Made by a program: the position numbers and the translations under genes
NCBI GenBank assembly: GCA_963082975.1
Contig: OY720346.1
Span: 21,942,720-22,006,719, forward strand
DNA length: 64,000 nt
Source: Labia minor
Lineage: Eukaryota; Arthropoda; Insecta; Dermaptera; Spongiphoridae
Direction: 5' to 3'
The notes under the pieces: model-generated
What the model was told of the DNA's origin: nothing
What the model saw: the letters and a program-made list of their open reading frames with translations, nothing else
Databases searched by the model: none
Part shown: positions 36,601-48,539 of the stretch, one piece after another
Layout of the letters: the number at the start of each line of letters is the position of its first letter
How positions within the stretch are numbered: position 1 is the stretch's first letter

Positions 36601-37213
36601 GGAGTGTCACCACTCGACTATCTCACAATTTGAATTGGATTAATTTACATATATTATATTTAAATTAAATTTAATTAATTATAAATTAGCAATTAAAATT
36701 AATAAATAATATTTATTAAACCAGCGCGCGTTTGGCTCTTTGTTGAAGGCACAACGTCACGTGCTGGCGCGTGATTAGCAGTCAACGTGTTAAAAAAGTA
36801 ATTCCGGGACTTTCAGCGATTCAATCAAGCTGAAATCCCATATATAGCAATTTTATACAATTTTTAATCATGTGAAAAACTATCAAACATATATCTTTAT
36901 ATCTACAGTCAGTTTAGGGAAAAAAAAATTAAAACTTGGTAAGTAATGACCCTCTTCCGGATGAGCTACATTTATCAAAAGTTGATAGAAAACTACAATT
37001 TGTGAATAATGCCCGTGTACCAAATTTCATTATTCTAGCTCAAACCGTTTTTGCGTAATCTTGCCTACATACACACATAAACATGCATACACACACACAC
37101 AAACATTTTTCTCAACCTTAGTGAAAATGGCTCAGGGACCTTCAAAACGTATAAAAACATCAAAATCTCGACATTGAAATTTTTGTGATCGTACTACTCT
37201 TGCGAGATAGTAA
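36601..37213 (+). repeat. Family B copy 1
   Basis: Begins GGAGTGTCACCACTCG and ends TTGCGAGATAGTAA. The family has ACTATCTCGC near the 5' end and its inverse at the 3' end, an internal CACGTCACGTG site and a CA-rich tract. Confidence 0.9.
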
Positions 37214-37506
37214 AAAGTTAGACATTTTGATATATAAATTTAAAGAAACCAGCATATTACTACATTTAAAATGTTATTATTAATTTTTTTTATACATATA
37301 TACCAACATTAATACACTAAGTTTTAAATAAAAATTTTTATGAAAACACTAGCAAAGAATCTTGTTAAAAGAAAAACAGTATACAAATTCTTCTTTTTCA
37401 TAGCAGAAAACTGAAAAAACCGAAAAAACTAGTATTGGCCGTTTTTTATGCTGAAAAAATTTTATTATTGTATTAAAATTCAAACTTGAGAAATCAGAAT
37501 AAAATT

Positions 37507-37934
37507 AGCTGGAGTGTCTCTACTCGACCTTCTCGGAATTTGAAAAGGATTAAATAACATAATATATTATATTTAAATTAAATTTAATTAATTATAAATT
37601 ATAAATAATAAATAATAAATATTAAACCAGGGCATGTTCGGCTTTTTGTTGATGGCACCACGTCACGTGTTGGCGCGTGAGAATTGCAGTGTTAAAAAAT
37701 TAATTCTGGTAATTTCAGCGAATCAATCAAGCTGAAATTCTATATATAAGAGTTTTATACAATTATTTATCATGTGAAAAAATATCAAACATATATCTTT
37801 ATTTTTACGGTCACACACATACACACACAGAGACATTTTTCTCAACCTTAGTGAAAATGATTCAGGAACCTTCAAAACGTATAAAAACATCAAAATCTCA
37901 ACATCGAAAATTTTCGTGATCTTACGAGATAGTA
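37507..37934 (+). repeat. Family B copy 2, internally deleted
   Basis: Starts GGAGTGTCTCTACTCG and ends TTACGAGATAGTAA. Sequence between ACGGTCA and the CACACAC tract is missing compared with copy 1. Confidence 0.9.
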
Positions 37935-39213
37935 AAAACAAAAACAAAAATTCATTAATAATATTTCAGAGGGGAGCGGATGTCTCCATTTGTCAGCTCT
38001 ACCCAGGATTCTGTTCAAATATTAATCGTTAAACCCGGCTTCACTCGTCCTTTCTCTATCGAGTTACTCAATTCCCTTGAATGTTTTGGATGTGAAATTT
38101 AGAATTGGCACTCCTTTCTTCTAAGTGAAAAACAAAAAGGCTGTGTTATTCTACAGTATCATATAACATAGCTTGCTTAGGCAAATAATAAATATTTAGA
38201 CAAAAGCTTAAAGAATATCGTAGAACTTGCATCTTTCTTTTCACTAGAAAATACAATGAATTCTGAATAACATTTTCATGAAAATTCCCGTATTAAAACA
38301 CGCTTGTTTTGAATATGTTTTAAGAACCGCTTAGGCAAACAATCCACTTCTCAACTGAGATACCGACTTTATTTGCTAATTAATTTATATATCTAATTAC
38401 ATTTGTTTTACAAACATAGATGAATGGATGTTAAATGTTAATCTTGATTGTGATTAGTAACGTTTGTCTTGATTGCATGCGAGGCAACGGAAAATTGAAT
38501 GTTTAATCATTCATAAAACAATCAAATTGTTTTATCAATGTAAGATTATATCCTTATCTAAGAATATTCTTTGAAATTCTTGATTAAGGAATTCGATGTA
38601 AGAGAGAAAGGAGTGTACCCTCTCAATTGGATAATAAAAAGGGAAGCTCCAAATGAAAATTCTCTCAATTTTCCACTCTCTCTCTCTTGAAACAATTTCT
38701 AAAATTTCAATGGAAATTTATGCAAAAAAAAATCTATAATTAATTAAATATTGAATTCAGTTAATTCACAAAATGAATCATTTAATCCTATTTTATAAAT
38801 CCAAACCATTTGCATCCGGCTTAAAATTATATTAAAATTTACTTATTTGTTTGTTATGTAACCATTTCTATTATTCTATATATATATATATATATATATA
38901 TACCATATATATAAATATAAATTATTCTCTCTGAATATATTTAATTTTAATTTATATATTATTTTTTAAAAGATATAATTTTCATCGAATAGATTTTATT
39001 GTTAGAAATAATAATTAAATAATTGTATTAATTAATAAAGTCGTATTAGATTTTTTTTTTTTGTTTCAAAATAATATTTAAGGATATATTTATTATTTAT
39101 AAATATTCATGTTATATGCACATTGAGGGTATATTCACAAAATTAAGTTAAAATTTATAGAAATGTAATAAAGAAATTTTGTTTATTAATGGACATTTTA
39201 TGTTCTTGTTTAG

Positions 39214-39416
39214 GTGAATTTGTTACATTGCCTGGTGCAAACGGAAAGTGTAGGTGGTGAGAATTTCCTGGCGGATGGTTTACACGTGGCCCGGAAAATA
39301 GAGAAATCACAACCCGACCTTTTCCGGGCATTGACCACTACCCTTGTTGACTGGTCTGACTATGGCGAGGACAACGGCCATCGGTTTATCACCCTTTATC
39401 GGGCACCAGCAATCAG
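39214..39416 (+). CDS. Gamma-butyrobetaine dioxygenase-like gene, second visible exon
   Basis: The peptide starts VNLLHCLVQTESVGGENF, continues with LADGLHVARKIEK and FRALTTTLVDWSDYGEDNG, and ends HRFITLYRAPAI plus two bases. This is the central double-stranded beta-helix part of BBOX/TMLHE enzymes (family pattern LLHCI-Q---GGEN/D, DG---A, L----VD--D, and YRAPVI in invertebrate members). The acceptor is TTAG ending at 39213, phase 0. The exon must end at 39416 with two bases AG of a split codon, because only that gives the open frame into 46559 (AG|T = Ser, then LDRDG). That makes the donor GC (39417-39418), in the strong context AG|GCAAGT. It is flanked by four family B copies and a 30-T run. 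No frame damage was seen, so the gene looks functional here. Confidence 0.88.
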
Positions 39417-39422
39417 GCAAGT
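39417..39422 (+). promoter_or_regulatory. GC-type 5' splice site
   Basis: AG|GCAAGT is the classical context for the rare GC-AG introns. The nearby GT at 39421 would leave phase 0, and the next exon would then read into a stop after seven codons, so GC is preferred. Confidence 0.8.
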
Positions 39423-39489
39423 CTAAAACCATTCTATGATTATTTAAATCTAGCAACCGACCGTTCGTTGAACTTGAATAAAACTATTT

Positions 39490-39492
<3 letters not shown>

Positions 39493-39522
<30 letters not shown>
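39493..39522 (+). repeat. Run of 30 T
   Basis: Homopolymer 77 bp downstream of the GC donor. It could be the reverse of a poly-A tail of an unseen insertion or slippage. Confidence 0.9.
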
Positions 39523-39523
<1 letters not shown>

Positions 39524-39575
39524 ATTTTGAAAAATTTTAGATAAACTAGAAATAAATCAAATATAAATATTAATA

Positions 39576-40174
39576 AGCTGGAGTGTCTCCACTCGACTAT
39601 CTCGCAATTTGAATTGGATTAAATAACATAATATATTATATTTAAATTAAATTTAATTAATTATAAATTATAAATAATAAATATTAAACCAGCGCATGTT
39701 TGGTTTTTTATTGATGGCACCATGGCACGTGTTGGCGCGTGAGATTTGCTGTGTTAAAAAATTAATTCTGGTACTTTCAGCGATTCAATCAAGCTGAAAT
39801 TCTATATATAGCAGTTTTATACAATTATTAATCATGTGAAAAATTATCAAACATATATTTTTATTTTTACGGTCACTTTAGAGGAAAAAAATCAAAACGT
39901 TGTAGGTAATGACCCATTTCCGGTTGAGCTACATTTCTCAAAAATTAATAGAAAACTACGAATTTTGAATAATGTCCGAGTACCAAATTTCATTATTCTA
40001 GCTCAAACCGTTTTTGCGTAATTTTGTCTATATACACACACACACACACACACACACAGACATTTTTCTCAACCTTAGTGAAAATGATTCAGGAACCTTC
40101 AAAACGTATAAAAACATCAAAATCTCAACATCGAAAATTTTCGTGATCGCAATACTATCTCTGGCGAGATAGTA
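39576..40174 (+). repeat. Family B copy 3, full length
   Basis: Starts AGCTGGAGTGTCTCCACTCG and ends with a perfect 8-bp-stem hairpin (ACTATCTC, loop TGGC, GAGATAGT). Has a (CA)n tract at 40033-40059 and the CACGTG-type site near 39725. Confidence 0.93.
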
Positions 40175-40286
40175 ATAATAGGTTTAAACATTATCCATTT
40201 AAAGCAAATGTAAATCATGATTATGGTATATTCTTTTGAAAGTAGATATTAAAAATATTCATTTTAATTGATTTAAAAATAAAATA

Positions 40287-40880
40287 AACTGGAGTGTCTC
40301 CACTCGACTATCTCGCAAATTTGAATTGGATTAATTAACATATATTATAGTTAAATTAAATTTAATTAATAATAAATTATGAATTAAAATTAATAAATAA
40401 TATTGAACCAGCGCGTATTTGGCTCTTTGTTGAGGGCACCACGTCACGTGCTAGCGCGTGATTTGATGTAGTGTTAAAAAATTAATTCCGGTACTTTAAG
40501 CTGGAATTCTATATTTAGCAAATTTATACAATTTTTAATCATGTGAAAAACTATCGAAAATATATCTTTATTTTTACGGTCACTTTAGAGGAAAAAAAAT
40601 CAAAACGTTGTAGGTAATAACCCTCTTCCGGTTGGGCTACATTTTTCAAAAGTTGATAGAAAACTACAAATTTTGAATAATGCCCGTGTACCAAATTTCA
40701 TTATTCTAGCTCAAACTGTTTTTGCGTAATCTTGTCTATATACACATACAAACACACAGACATGTTTCTCAACCTTACAATTAGTGAAAATAACTCAGGG
40801 ACCTTCAAAACGTATAAAAACATAAAAATCTCGACATCGAAAATTTTCGTGATCGCAATAATATCTCTGGCGAGATAGTA
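40287..40880 (+). repeat. Family B copy 4, full length
   Basis: Same layout as copy 3 and same orientation, only 112 bp away. The 3' hairpin has one mismatch (ATATCTC/GAGATAGT). CACGTCACGTG near 40440. Confidence 0.93.
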
Positions 40881-41219
40881 AAAATATAAATGCAACGAAA
40901 ATATTTTTTAATATATAATTACATTATTTAAAAGTAATTTTTAGGATATTGTTGAAATTATATTCATTCGACAATTAAGTTATTTTATATCAAAAGGCAT
41001 AATTAATTTTTCATATATATATATATAAATAAAAGTTTTTATACTCGTATATAAAAAGAATGGTCATTTCTAATGAAAATGATAATTATAGAAATAACCA
41101 TTCTCGTTTTAAACTATTTTAAAAGTGCCCATTACAAATGCTACTCTTAAATTGCTTTCAAAAACTTTTCAATTGATCCTAAGATTGAATTGATTCCATT
41201 GAATTCTTTATTCTTTTTA

Positions 41220-41223
<4 letters not shown>

Positions 41224-41254
<31 letters not shown>
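41224..41254. repeat. (TA)n microsatellite
   Basis: Simple TA dinucleotide run. Similar runs are at 6868-6907, 10496-10519 and 38879-38903. Confidence 0.9.
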
Positions 41255-41557
41255 CTGAGCTAATCATATATAACTTTTATACTATGCTATGCTATGATCA
41301 TTTATACAATTAATTTTTTAAACAATCTTTTTAATTATTTTATTTCATATAAAAATATATTTTTATACCTGCTATGTTTATTTTATTATATATTTATCCA
41401 ATAAATTATATTATATTTATTACAAAATGAATAGACTAGAGAATTTAAAATATTAATTAATATTTACTTTTTATATTTATTATTTTTAAAAATACAAGAT
41501 TTAAAAATATATATTTTGTATAAAATGCAGAAAGATAAGTCTATGTATATATATATA

Positions 41558-41640
41558 CTATCTGCACAGAGCGCTCTTCACATCTAGACGGGGGTTCCGC
41601 CCCCTGTACCCCCGAGTGGTATATAGTATTTGGTTGAAAG
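41558..41640 (-). mobile_element. Helitron 3'-end fragment
   Basis: The reverse complement has GTACAGGGGGCGGAACCCCC, a GAAGAGCGCTCT palindrome and a degenerate terminus (ATAG). It is homologous to the 3' end of the Helitron at 17300-17374. No 5' end was found. Confidence 0.75.
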
Positions 41641-41745
41641 TAGTAAAAGGTTTTCATCTATTTTGTTTCAATCCGTATATTACATAAAACATTCATTTCT
41701 TTTTGTGTTCTTATTTAAAATATATTTTAATTTAATCACAGTAAA

Positions 41746-42540
41746 TTAATTATATATATTATTATTGTATATGGTATATCTATCTATGTGGCTCAAAGAT
41801 ACTCGAAAGTTCTTGGCCGCAACAACCACATTTCTCCAAGTGTCCCTATCCTGAGCCCTTGTCCCATCTCTCTTACGTCCCTTCCTACTCCAAGCGGACA
41901 TTTTCCAATCGGTCTCTCCACCAATATCTTTTTCCTCTCCCATTCTAGCCACGTGCCCTGTCTATCGCAGCCTTTTCGCTTTTATAACCCTATTTCTCAA
42001 GATGAATAGAGGTCATGCAATTCCTCGTTATGCAGTCTCTGCCATTCCCCGGTGACCTCATCTTTCTTTGGTCAATAAATGCTGTGAAGAATCCTATTCT
42101 CAAATACTCTGAATCTACTCTCACCATGCCTCCCACCCATATAATACAACAGGCAAAATAATTGTTTGTTATATATTTTAATTTTTACCCCTTTGATAAT
42201 AATTTTGATGTGATAAGCCCCTTTACTTCATGATAACAGGCGTTTCCCGATTGCAACCTCGATTCTTCTCAAATATTATTATCCTTCGTGATCACATTCA
42301 ATTTTTCTACATATTCAAATTCTACATTTTGTATATTAAGATTTTGTATGTTAATACTGTTCCTCTTTGTTACTAAATATTTTTTCTTATCACTATTAAT
42401 TTCAAACACCATCTCTTTTCCTACCTCCATTAATTTTTCCTCGCTATCAGTAATTGCATTTCCCGAATCTGCTATTATATTTAAGTCGTCTGTGTAACCT
42501 AATATTTTAAAATTGATTTCCGCATCTTACTCTTTCTTTA
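41746..42540 (-). pseudogene. LINE reverse-transcriptase relic with YxDD box
   Basis: Read on the minus strand, starting near 42515: LGYTDDLNIIADSGNAITD, where YTDD (42495-42484) stands for the RT catalytic YADD. Then SEEKLMEVGKEMVFEINSD and KKKYLVTKRNSINI. After several frameshifts come the WRRLHNEELHDLY-like block, GHVARMGEEKDIGGETDW and AQDRDTWRNVVVAAKNF (ending at about 41746). This is the C-terminal half of a non-LTR retrotransposon pol. It ends in a short AGATAGATA-like tail. Same family as 16768-17314 and 49320-49445. It is 5'-truncated and interrupted, hence dead. Confidence 0.85.
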
Positions 42541-42549
42541 CTATCTTCA

Positions 42550-45500
42550 AATTTTAAGATCAAAATTTGAAAAGGTTTATCCGGATCTATTGAGTCATAC
42601 GTATGTTTTACTAAAGTCTACAAATAATTGGTGAACAGAAATATTGAATACGCGTTTTTTTTTTCTAATATCTGTCTTAATGAAAATATCTTAATTAATG
42701 TTTGGCCTGAACCCACAATGAACTCTCCTAATATTTCCTCCGCCTATTGTTCGTAAGTATTGTTTATGTTATAATAGAGTATAATATTTCTTGCTCATTT
42801 CATTTTGATATTTTATTTTCATTGCTTGATTTTTATTGAATATTTGTAATTATAATGAAATTTGAGAAAATGCAAAGTTAGAGGCTTGAGACAATTTATA
42901 AAATAAAATTAACATAATTAACGTTATAAAACTATATATAAATTAACAATATATACATTCATTAATAGTATTAATTTAAATTAATTGATTTATTTGTTTT
43001 TCTTATTATTAAGTTCATTTATTAATTTTTTTAGATCATAGTTAATTGCCTCCCTTAAAAGAAACTTATATAATTCTGTGGTTCTAGGAGATTTGAAAAT
43101 TATTTGTCGAAATATGAAGATTTCGCTTACAGTCCTGTCATGTCTGTCCTCCATCCAACACTTATTATCTCTAAAGTTTCTTGCTTCTCTTTCGCACTCT
43201 TTTAATCACGTGTTCTATATATTTAATTTTTTTTGATTCATTATAATAAAATTTAATCAAATAAAAATTTTCACTTTGTTAATTTATATAAATTTCAATT
43301 TAAACTGATTGTGAGTCATACACTTTGCCAAGACCCTGAATAATTTGTATACAGAAATATTGAATGTTCTTAGCGAGATTTAATATGATGTTGTGTCTGA
43401 ATTGTCCTTAATCTGAATTAGAAGAAAATTATAAATTTCCTCCTCTTCTAGCCCAATTCATTTACCTACCCATGTTTCATAAGGCATCTTAGTTTCTTAA
43501 CACTCCGTTTTTTTAATTTTATAATAGAGGGAGAGAAAGAGTTTCTAATTACATTCGAATAGTCTATATATTATTAATTAATATCAGTATTTTTTTCTGA
43601 ATTTAATACCAAGTTGATTTTCAAAATTTTCTATTCTTAATGCATCTAATTGATTACATGTGTTAAAATTTAAATAAATTCAAATATTCTAATTTTTAAA
43701 TTTTTATACAATTTAATATTATTTTTTATTAATATCATATCAAAAAAAAACAGAATTTATTAAAAATTAAAAATAAGAAAAGAAGCCTATTAATAAAAAA
43801 ATATAATAGAATACAATAATTTTGATTTAAAACAAATTTAAAAAAAATACTCAATATAAAAAAGTCAAAAATTTAAAACATAAAATAAAATATTTTTTTA
43901 TCAAATTTTTATAAAATAAAAATTATTAAAAATTTAGTTATTTTTTTATAATTATTCATTTAATAGTTTGAATTAAGTCAATAATGAGAAGGACTTGAAA
44001 TTTTTTCAATTTAGTGGTTGAAAAATAGTTCACTTTTCATTAAATTATTAATTATTTATTATCACAATTTTTTTTATTATTTAAATGTATCAATATAATA
44101 TATTATATATTTATTAAATATCATTATGATATTTTATATTTTATTTACTATAATGAAATTAAATGTAATTGTTTTAAAATGTCGAATGGTAATGCAAAAA
44201 CGTATGTTAATTTCTTCTACCAGTAGGATAATTAATAATGAAGCATTCATAAAGCAAAACCTAATCTTTCTAACCTGATAATGTTAACCTCTTATTTTAT
44301 AAAGTGAAAGAAAAAAAAATTTATTTAATAAGAAAATTAAATAAGGAGAAGAAAATGCCTGAAGAAGTTGAAAGAAAAAAAAGCTGCGAACTCAACTTTT
44401 GAACTAACTAATTAGATATACATTTTTTATAAGAACCGAGTTAATAAAATTAAAAGATTAGGCATAACGGAATTGTCTAATATTAATTATCTCAAATTAT
44501 TAATTTCAATTACTAGAATGCGAAAATTGCATTAAAGCAATTTAATTTCTTTAATTATATATCTAAATATATATATATATATATAATAGACTGTTGGAAG
44601 CATTATATTGTATGTACTAAAATAAAATTATAAAGCTTAAATTCTTAACAAAGAAGAAAGAAAAAGCTGTTTAAAATCTCTTATTTATTAAATTCAGCTT
44701 TGTCTAACTTAATTTTATATAAAAATGTATGAACAAATATTTTATTTATTTATTAATTAATGATACACAATCTATAATAAATTTAAGTAAAAAGAAATCT
44801 TTTTACTTAAATTTATTTTATACTTTTTAATCGTTTCAGCGCCTCTAGATTGAAATAGTGAACTATTCCATATTCCGCATATGAAAGTTTAGTTAATTAA
44901 TTACCACTAATAGTTAAATAATTCAGTGGATTTTTCAATTGATTCGTGTATTATTAGCAGGAGCAAGCGCGTATGCAAAATTTCAAGTTGATTGAATGAC
45001 GGGAAGTTGTTGAAATATCGATTATAAAATGCCGCAAACAAACAAACAAACAAACAACCCGCGGACAAACGGACAGTGTGAGTTAAATAAAGTGTATTAA
45101 AAATATTTTACTCATTCGATGATCAAATATATGAATATGAAATAAATGTTGAAACAACCACCCAAGTATAGAAAAATAATAGTACTCTCAGCCTTTTTAT
45201 TTTATTTTCCTGTCCATGAAATAGTAACATTTTATTGTTGATTTAAAACCTGATAATGTTATATTATATATATATATATATACTTTTTTATTTTTATATA
45301 AGGTTTGCATTTTCTTTGTCCAGGATATTTAATGAGTTTTTGTTTCACAAATGGATTTCACTAAAAGTTCATATTCTTCACCACAATTACTAAACTTTTC
45401 TTAAGATGCTTTGATCGTCAAACATCTATAGTATATACAAAGCATTTTCTTTCTTCTTCACTTCATTCTTAATAAATATTTATTATAATATTCTATTATT

Positions 45501-46558
45501 AATAAAAGAACAGGTAGGTATATGCAATATTAAAATCACCGTCTCTAAGAAGAAAAGTTGTCTGATTTTTATTCATTTTTATCCATTTTTATTCATATTG
45601 CCTTATACATATATATATATATAATGTGAATAATGATGAAATTGAAATTATATTCATAAGACAATAAATTCAATTTGAATTTTTAATCACATTGGAAATT
45701 ATTTATAAATTAAAAACACTATACCGCTGTGTCATACTTTAATACTAATGAAAATGTTATATTATAACATATCATATTTTTTTTTTTTTGAGATATGTAC
45801 CTAAATACGCTTTTGTTGAGTTCAAAAATTGATCACTCTATGTGGTCAAAATAGAAATAAATCGAACAATGTTGAAATATTAAATTTCTTTAAATATCTT
45901 CTGATTAAACAGAATGATTAATTCACATTTGAGTAAGATTTGTGTCAAGTTAATTATCTGAAGAAGCTATCTCATAAGCAATTTAATTTCTTTAATTATT
46001 CTTTAATTTAATTATTTCTTTATTAAACATAATATTTTAACAAAATGACTATATAATGGCAATATGCTCTTAAATAAATATATTAAAGAATAACTTTTTA
46101 ATATTTATAATTATAATCCTGCAAGTATCAGAAAATCCTAATTTTCATATTACCATATCTTTTTTATATGATTATTATGCATATAAGATATAAAATGCAT
46201 ATTTTCTTAATCGGTATTTTAAAATTGTTCTTTATACTTAAAATTTTTATATCTTTACTTTTATGAAAGTAGTTTAACTTTTATGAAACTATACAAGTAT
46301 TTATTTATATATTCATAAAACTCATATTTAACTATAATAAAAAATAATTTAAAAAAAAATAAGAGTTTCCACGGTAGAGACAATTTCATTTCAACTAAAG
46401 TCTTGAAGAACGTGCCATTTCCTCAATTCATCTTATTCCTACGCCATTTAAATTTAAAATGTGACGAAAATAAAATGAGAAAAGTCAACATTTCATTTAT
46501 ATGATAGTTTCTTTTATAATTATAATATTAATTTTGTTTTGTTTTTTTTAATTTTTAG
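42550..46558. other. Intronic AT-rich stretch
   Basis: Mostly low-complexity A+T. At about 44945-45085 a short dispersed-repeat-like block has AGCGCGTATGCAAAATTTCA, a (CAAA)n run and GACAAACGGACAG, resembling the 'query' module of other repeats here. The last bases form the pyrimidine tract of the acceptor at 46557-46558. Confidence 0.45.
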
Positions 46559-46725
46559 TTTGGATCGAGACGGGAACTTTAAGACCATCCGTTATAGTAA
46601 TCAGCAACGAGATTCTCATTTTAATGTCTCCCTGGATAAAGCTGTTACCTGGTACCAGGCTCATGCCTTGCTTGCTAAAGAGATACATAATCGTGAAAAT
46701 ATGGTGACATTTAAATCTAGACCAG
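46559..46725 (+). CDS. Gamma-butyrobetaine dioxygenase-like gene, third visible exon
   Basis: After completing the split Ser codon the peptide starts LDRDGNFKTIRYSNQQRDSH, then FNVSLDKAVTWYQAHALLA, and ends MVTFKSRPG with one base of the Gly codon. It matches the BBOX/TMLHE segment 'VRINFNNATRDTIF...P-YEAL--F......TFK--PGD'. The R-Y-S-N-Q-Q-R-D stretch is the conserved R-x(5)-RD-like region. The acceptor is TTTTTAG ending at 46558 and the donor GTATGT follows at 46726 (phase 1). The next exon should begin with the D/E-[VI]-x-T-F-D-N block and the His-Gly-Arg that completes the active site. That block was not found in 46726-64000, so it probably lies beyond the window. Confidence 0.87.
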
Positions 46726-48535
46726 GTATGTTTTCACTTTCTACTATCACAGAAATTTACTAAAAAAATATTTTATTTGTATTTTAATTAAATATTTTAA
46801 TTAAGCAGACAGTTTTAATTATTTTCTAATTTTATATTTTTATTTCAAAGGAAATACAATTTCGAATATGACATTTCCTAAACTTGATTAGATAGGTAAA
46901 AGTATTTTTTTTTTCGAGGGAAAAAATTTTTTTTTTATAAAATATATAATAAAAAAAATAATTATTTTGGAATTAGAACTATGATTGGTGATTGATGAAA
47001 AGATTTTCTTTGAAATAAAAATATAAAATATATATATAAAAAATGTAAAATACCCATTAATGAAATTTGATTTTTTTATTTAAACTACATAAATATTTTC
47101 TAAACTTATAACTACTTCTGATATATATATATAGTTGTTATAAAGAGGAGTGCTCTTAGTGAAAAAATAATTAAATCAGAGGTTTCCAAACTTAATGTTA
47201 CTACGCCTCCTTTAAAATATGAATAATTATAGTGTCTCCCCTTCAATATAATAAAATTATACAAACATATTTTTGGAAGTTATAAAACTTTAAACATATT
47301 TATTAATGTTGTATTATGAATGAAATATTATATTTTTCTTAAAATTATCGCGGCTCTCTCTTCACTATTTCGCGCCACCCTGATTAAACTATCTATCAAT
47401 CTTATATACGGCTCTATTGAGCTCATAATATTCCACCAAAATTCAGTTTCATTCACAATTTCTCATACTTCTAAAATTCTCTCACTTATATATTTTTATA
47501 TTATACTTTTCTCCTACTCTCTACTGATTGATTTGGGGATTGATTAAACCTCTCATCAAAATTACTCTCCCCATTCAAGCCGAATGTTCCATCTGCCTTC
47601 TCGAATTTATAATTTTAATAAAAATCCTATACAAATTTTAATCATTGTCTGAAGATAAAAATTTTAAATTAATGTTAAAATTTATACAGGCAACGCTAAA
47701 ATAAGACTAACTTTATAAATTATTATTCTCTATTATTTAATTTTCATTTAAGCCTTATTTTTGAAATTAAAATTGTTTTTTCATTTAAGGTTCAGAAAAT
47801 AATGCATTATTGAAATGCTAATACTTTTATTTTTCCCCTAGTTAATCCATCTAAAGGTGATGTTAAAAATTTATTACTATGAGTAACTATTTTCTGCATC
47901 AAGTTAGTTCTTGTTAAAATATGCATCAAGTCAGTCCGATTTCATTAAATCGAATGACATTAAACCCATTTTATTCAGAAATCCGTAGAGGGAAAAGGGC
48001 TTTTTCATGCTGACCTATGTTTCATCTACCTCCCAAACACCCTTAACATTGCCCAACCCTTTATTTCTCACTCACTACCTCTCTCTTTCGCACATGTCAG
48101 AACCTGCACGTTTTTTTTTAATATCTACTATATTTTTATAAAAATTCAAGTCTTGTATTTTATTTTTAATATTATATTAACATTCATTTACAAATTCATT
48201 CAATTACAGATATGTCTGACTTTTACAAATATTTTAAAATAACAAAATATGGAGAAATTTTTACAGAATTTATTAATTATTAATATTTTAATATACATTT
48301 TACAATCAAGTTATTTATCAATTTTTAGTTGAGTGGATATCTAGATATTCTTGATACACACTTGGATGTTTTAGAAAATATTTTAATTAATAATTGGAGG
48401 GTATATATTCTATTTACATTTCTACATCAACTAAAACCATTGAATCTCACATAGTAGATATATATGTAAAATGTTTAGAAATTTATACAATATAATTAAC
48501 AGGTTTGTAAAGGAAAATCTCTACAATTTAAGAGT
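46726..48535. other. Intronic AT-rich stretch with a possible hAT-like end
   Basis: CAGAGGTTTCCAAACTTA at 47177 resembles a hAT-type terminus. No opposite end was found. The open frame at 47320-47547 is AT-rich and featureless. Nothing else recognised. Confidence 0.35.
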
Positions 48536-48539
48536 ATTT

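Larger units (their letters stand above)
11484..39213 (+). other. Intron of the BBOX-like gene (about 27.7 kb)
   Basis: GT at 11484 and AG at 39212-39213 join the two exons in phase 0. The intron is mostly transposon-derived, with annotated elements inside it. No host exon of another gene inside it could be defended. Confidence 0.75.

Noticed and set aside
39836..40021. Open frames inside family B copies (also 37723-37947, 40701-40895 and 53955-54146)
   Set aside because: They occur within a non-coding repeat, differ between copies and lie on both strands.
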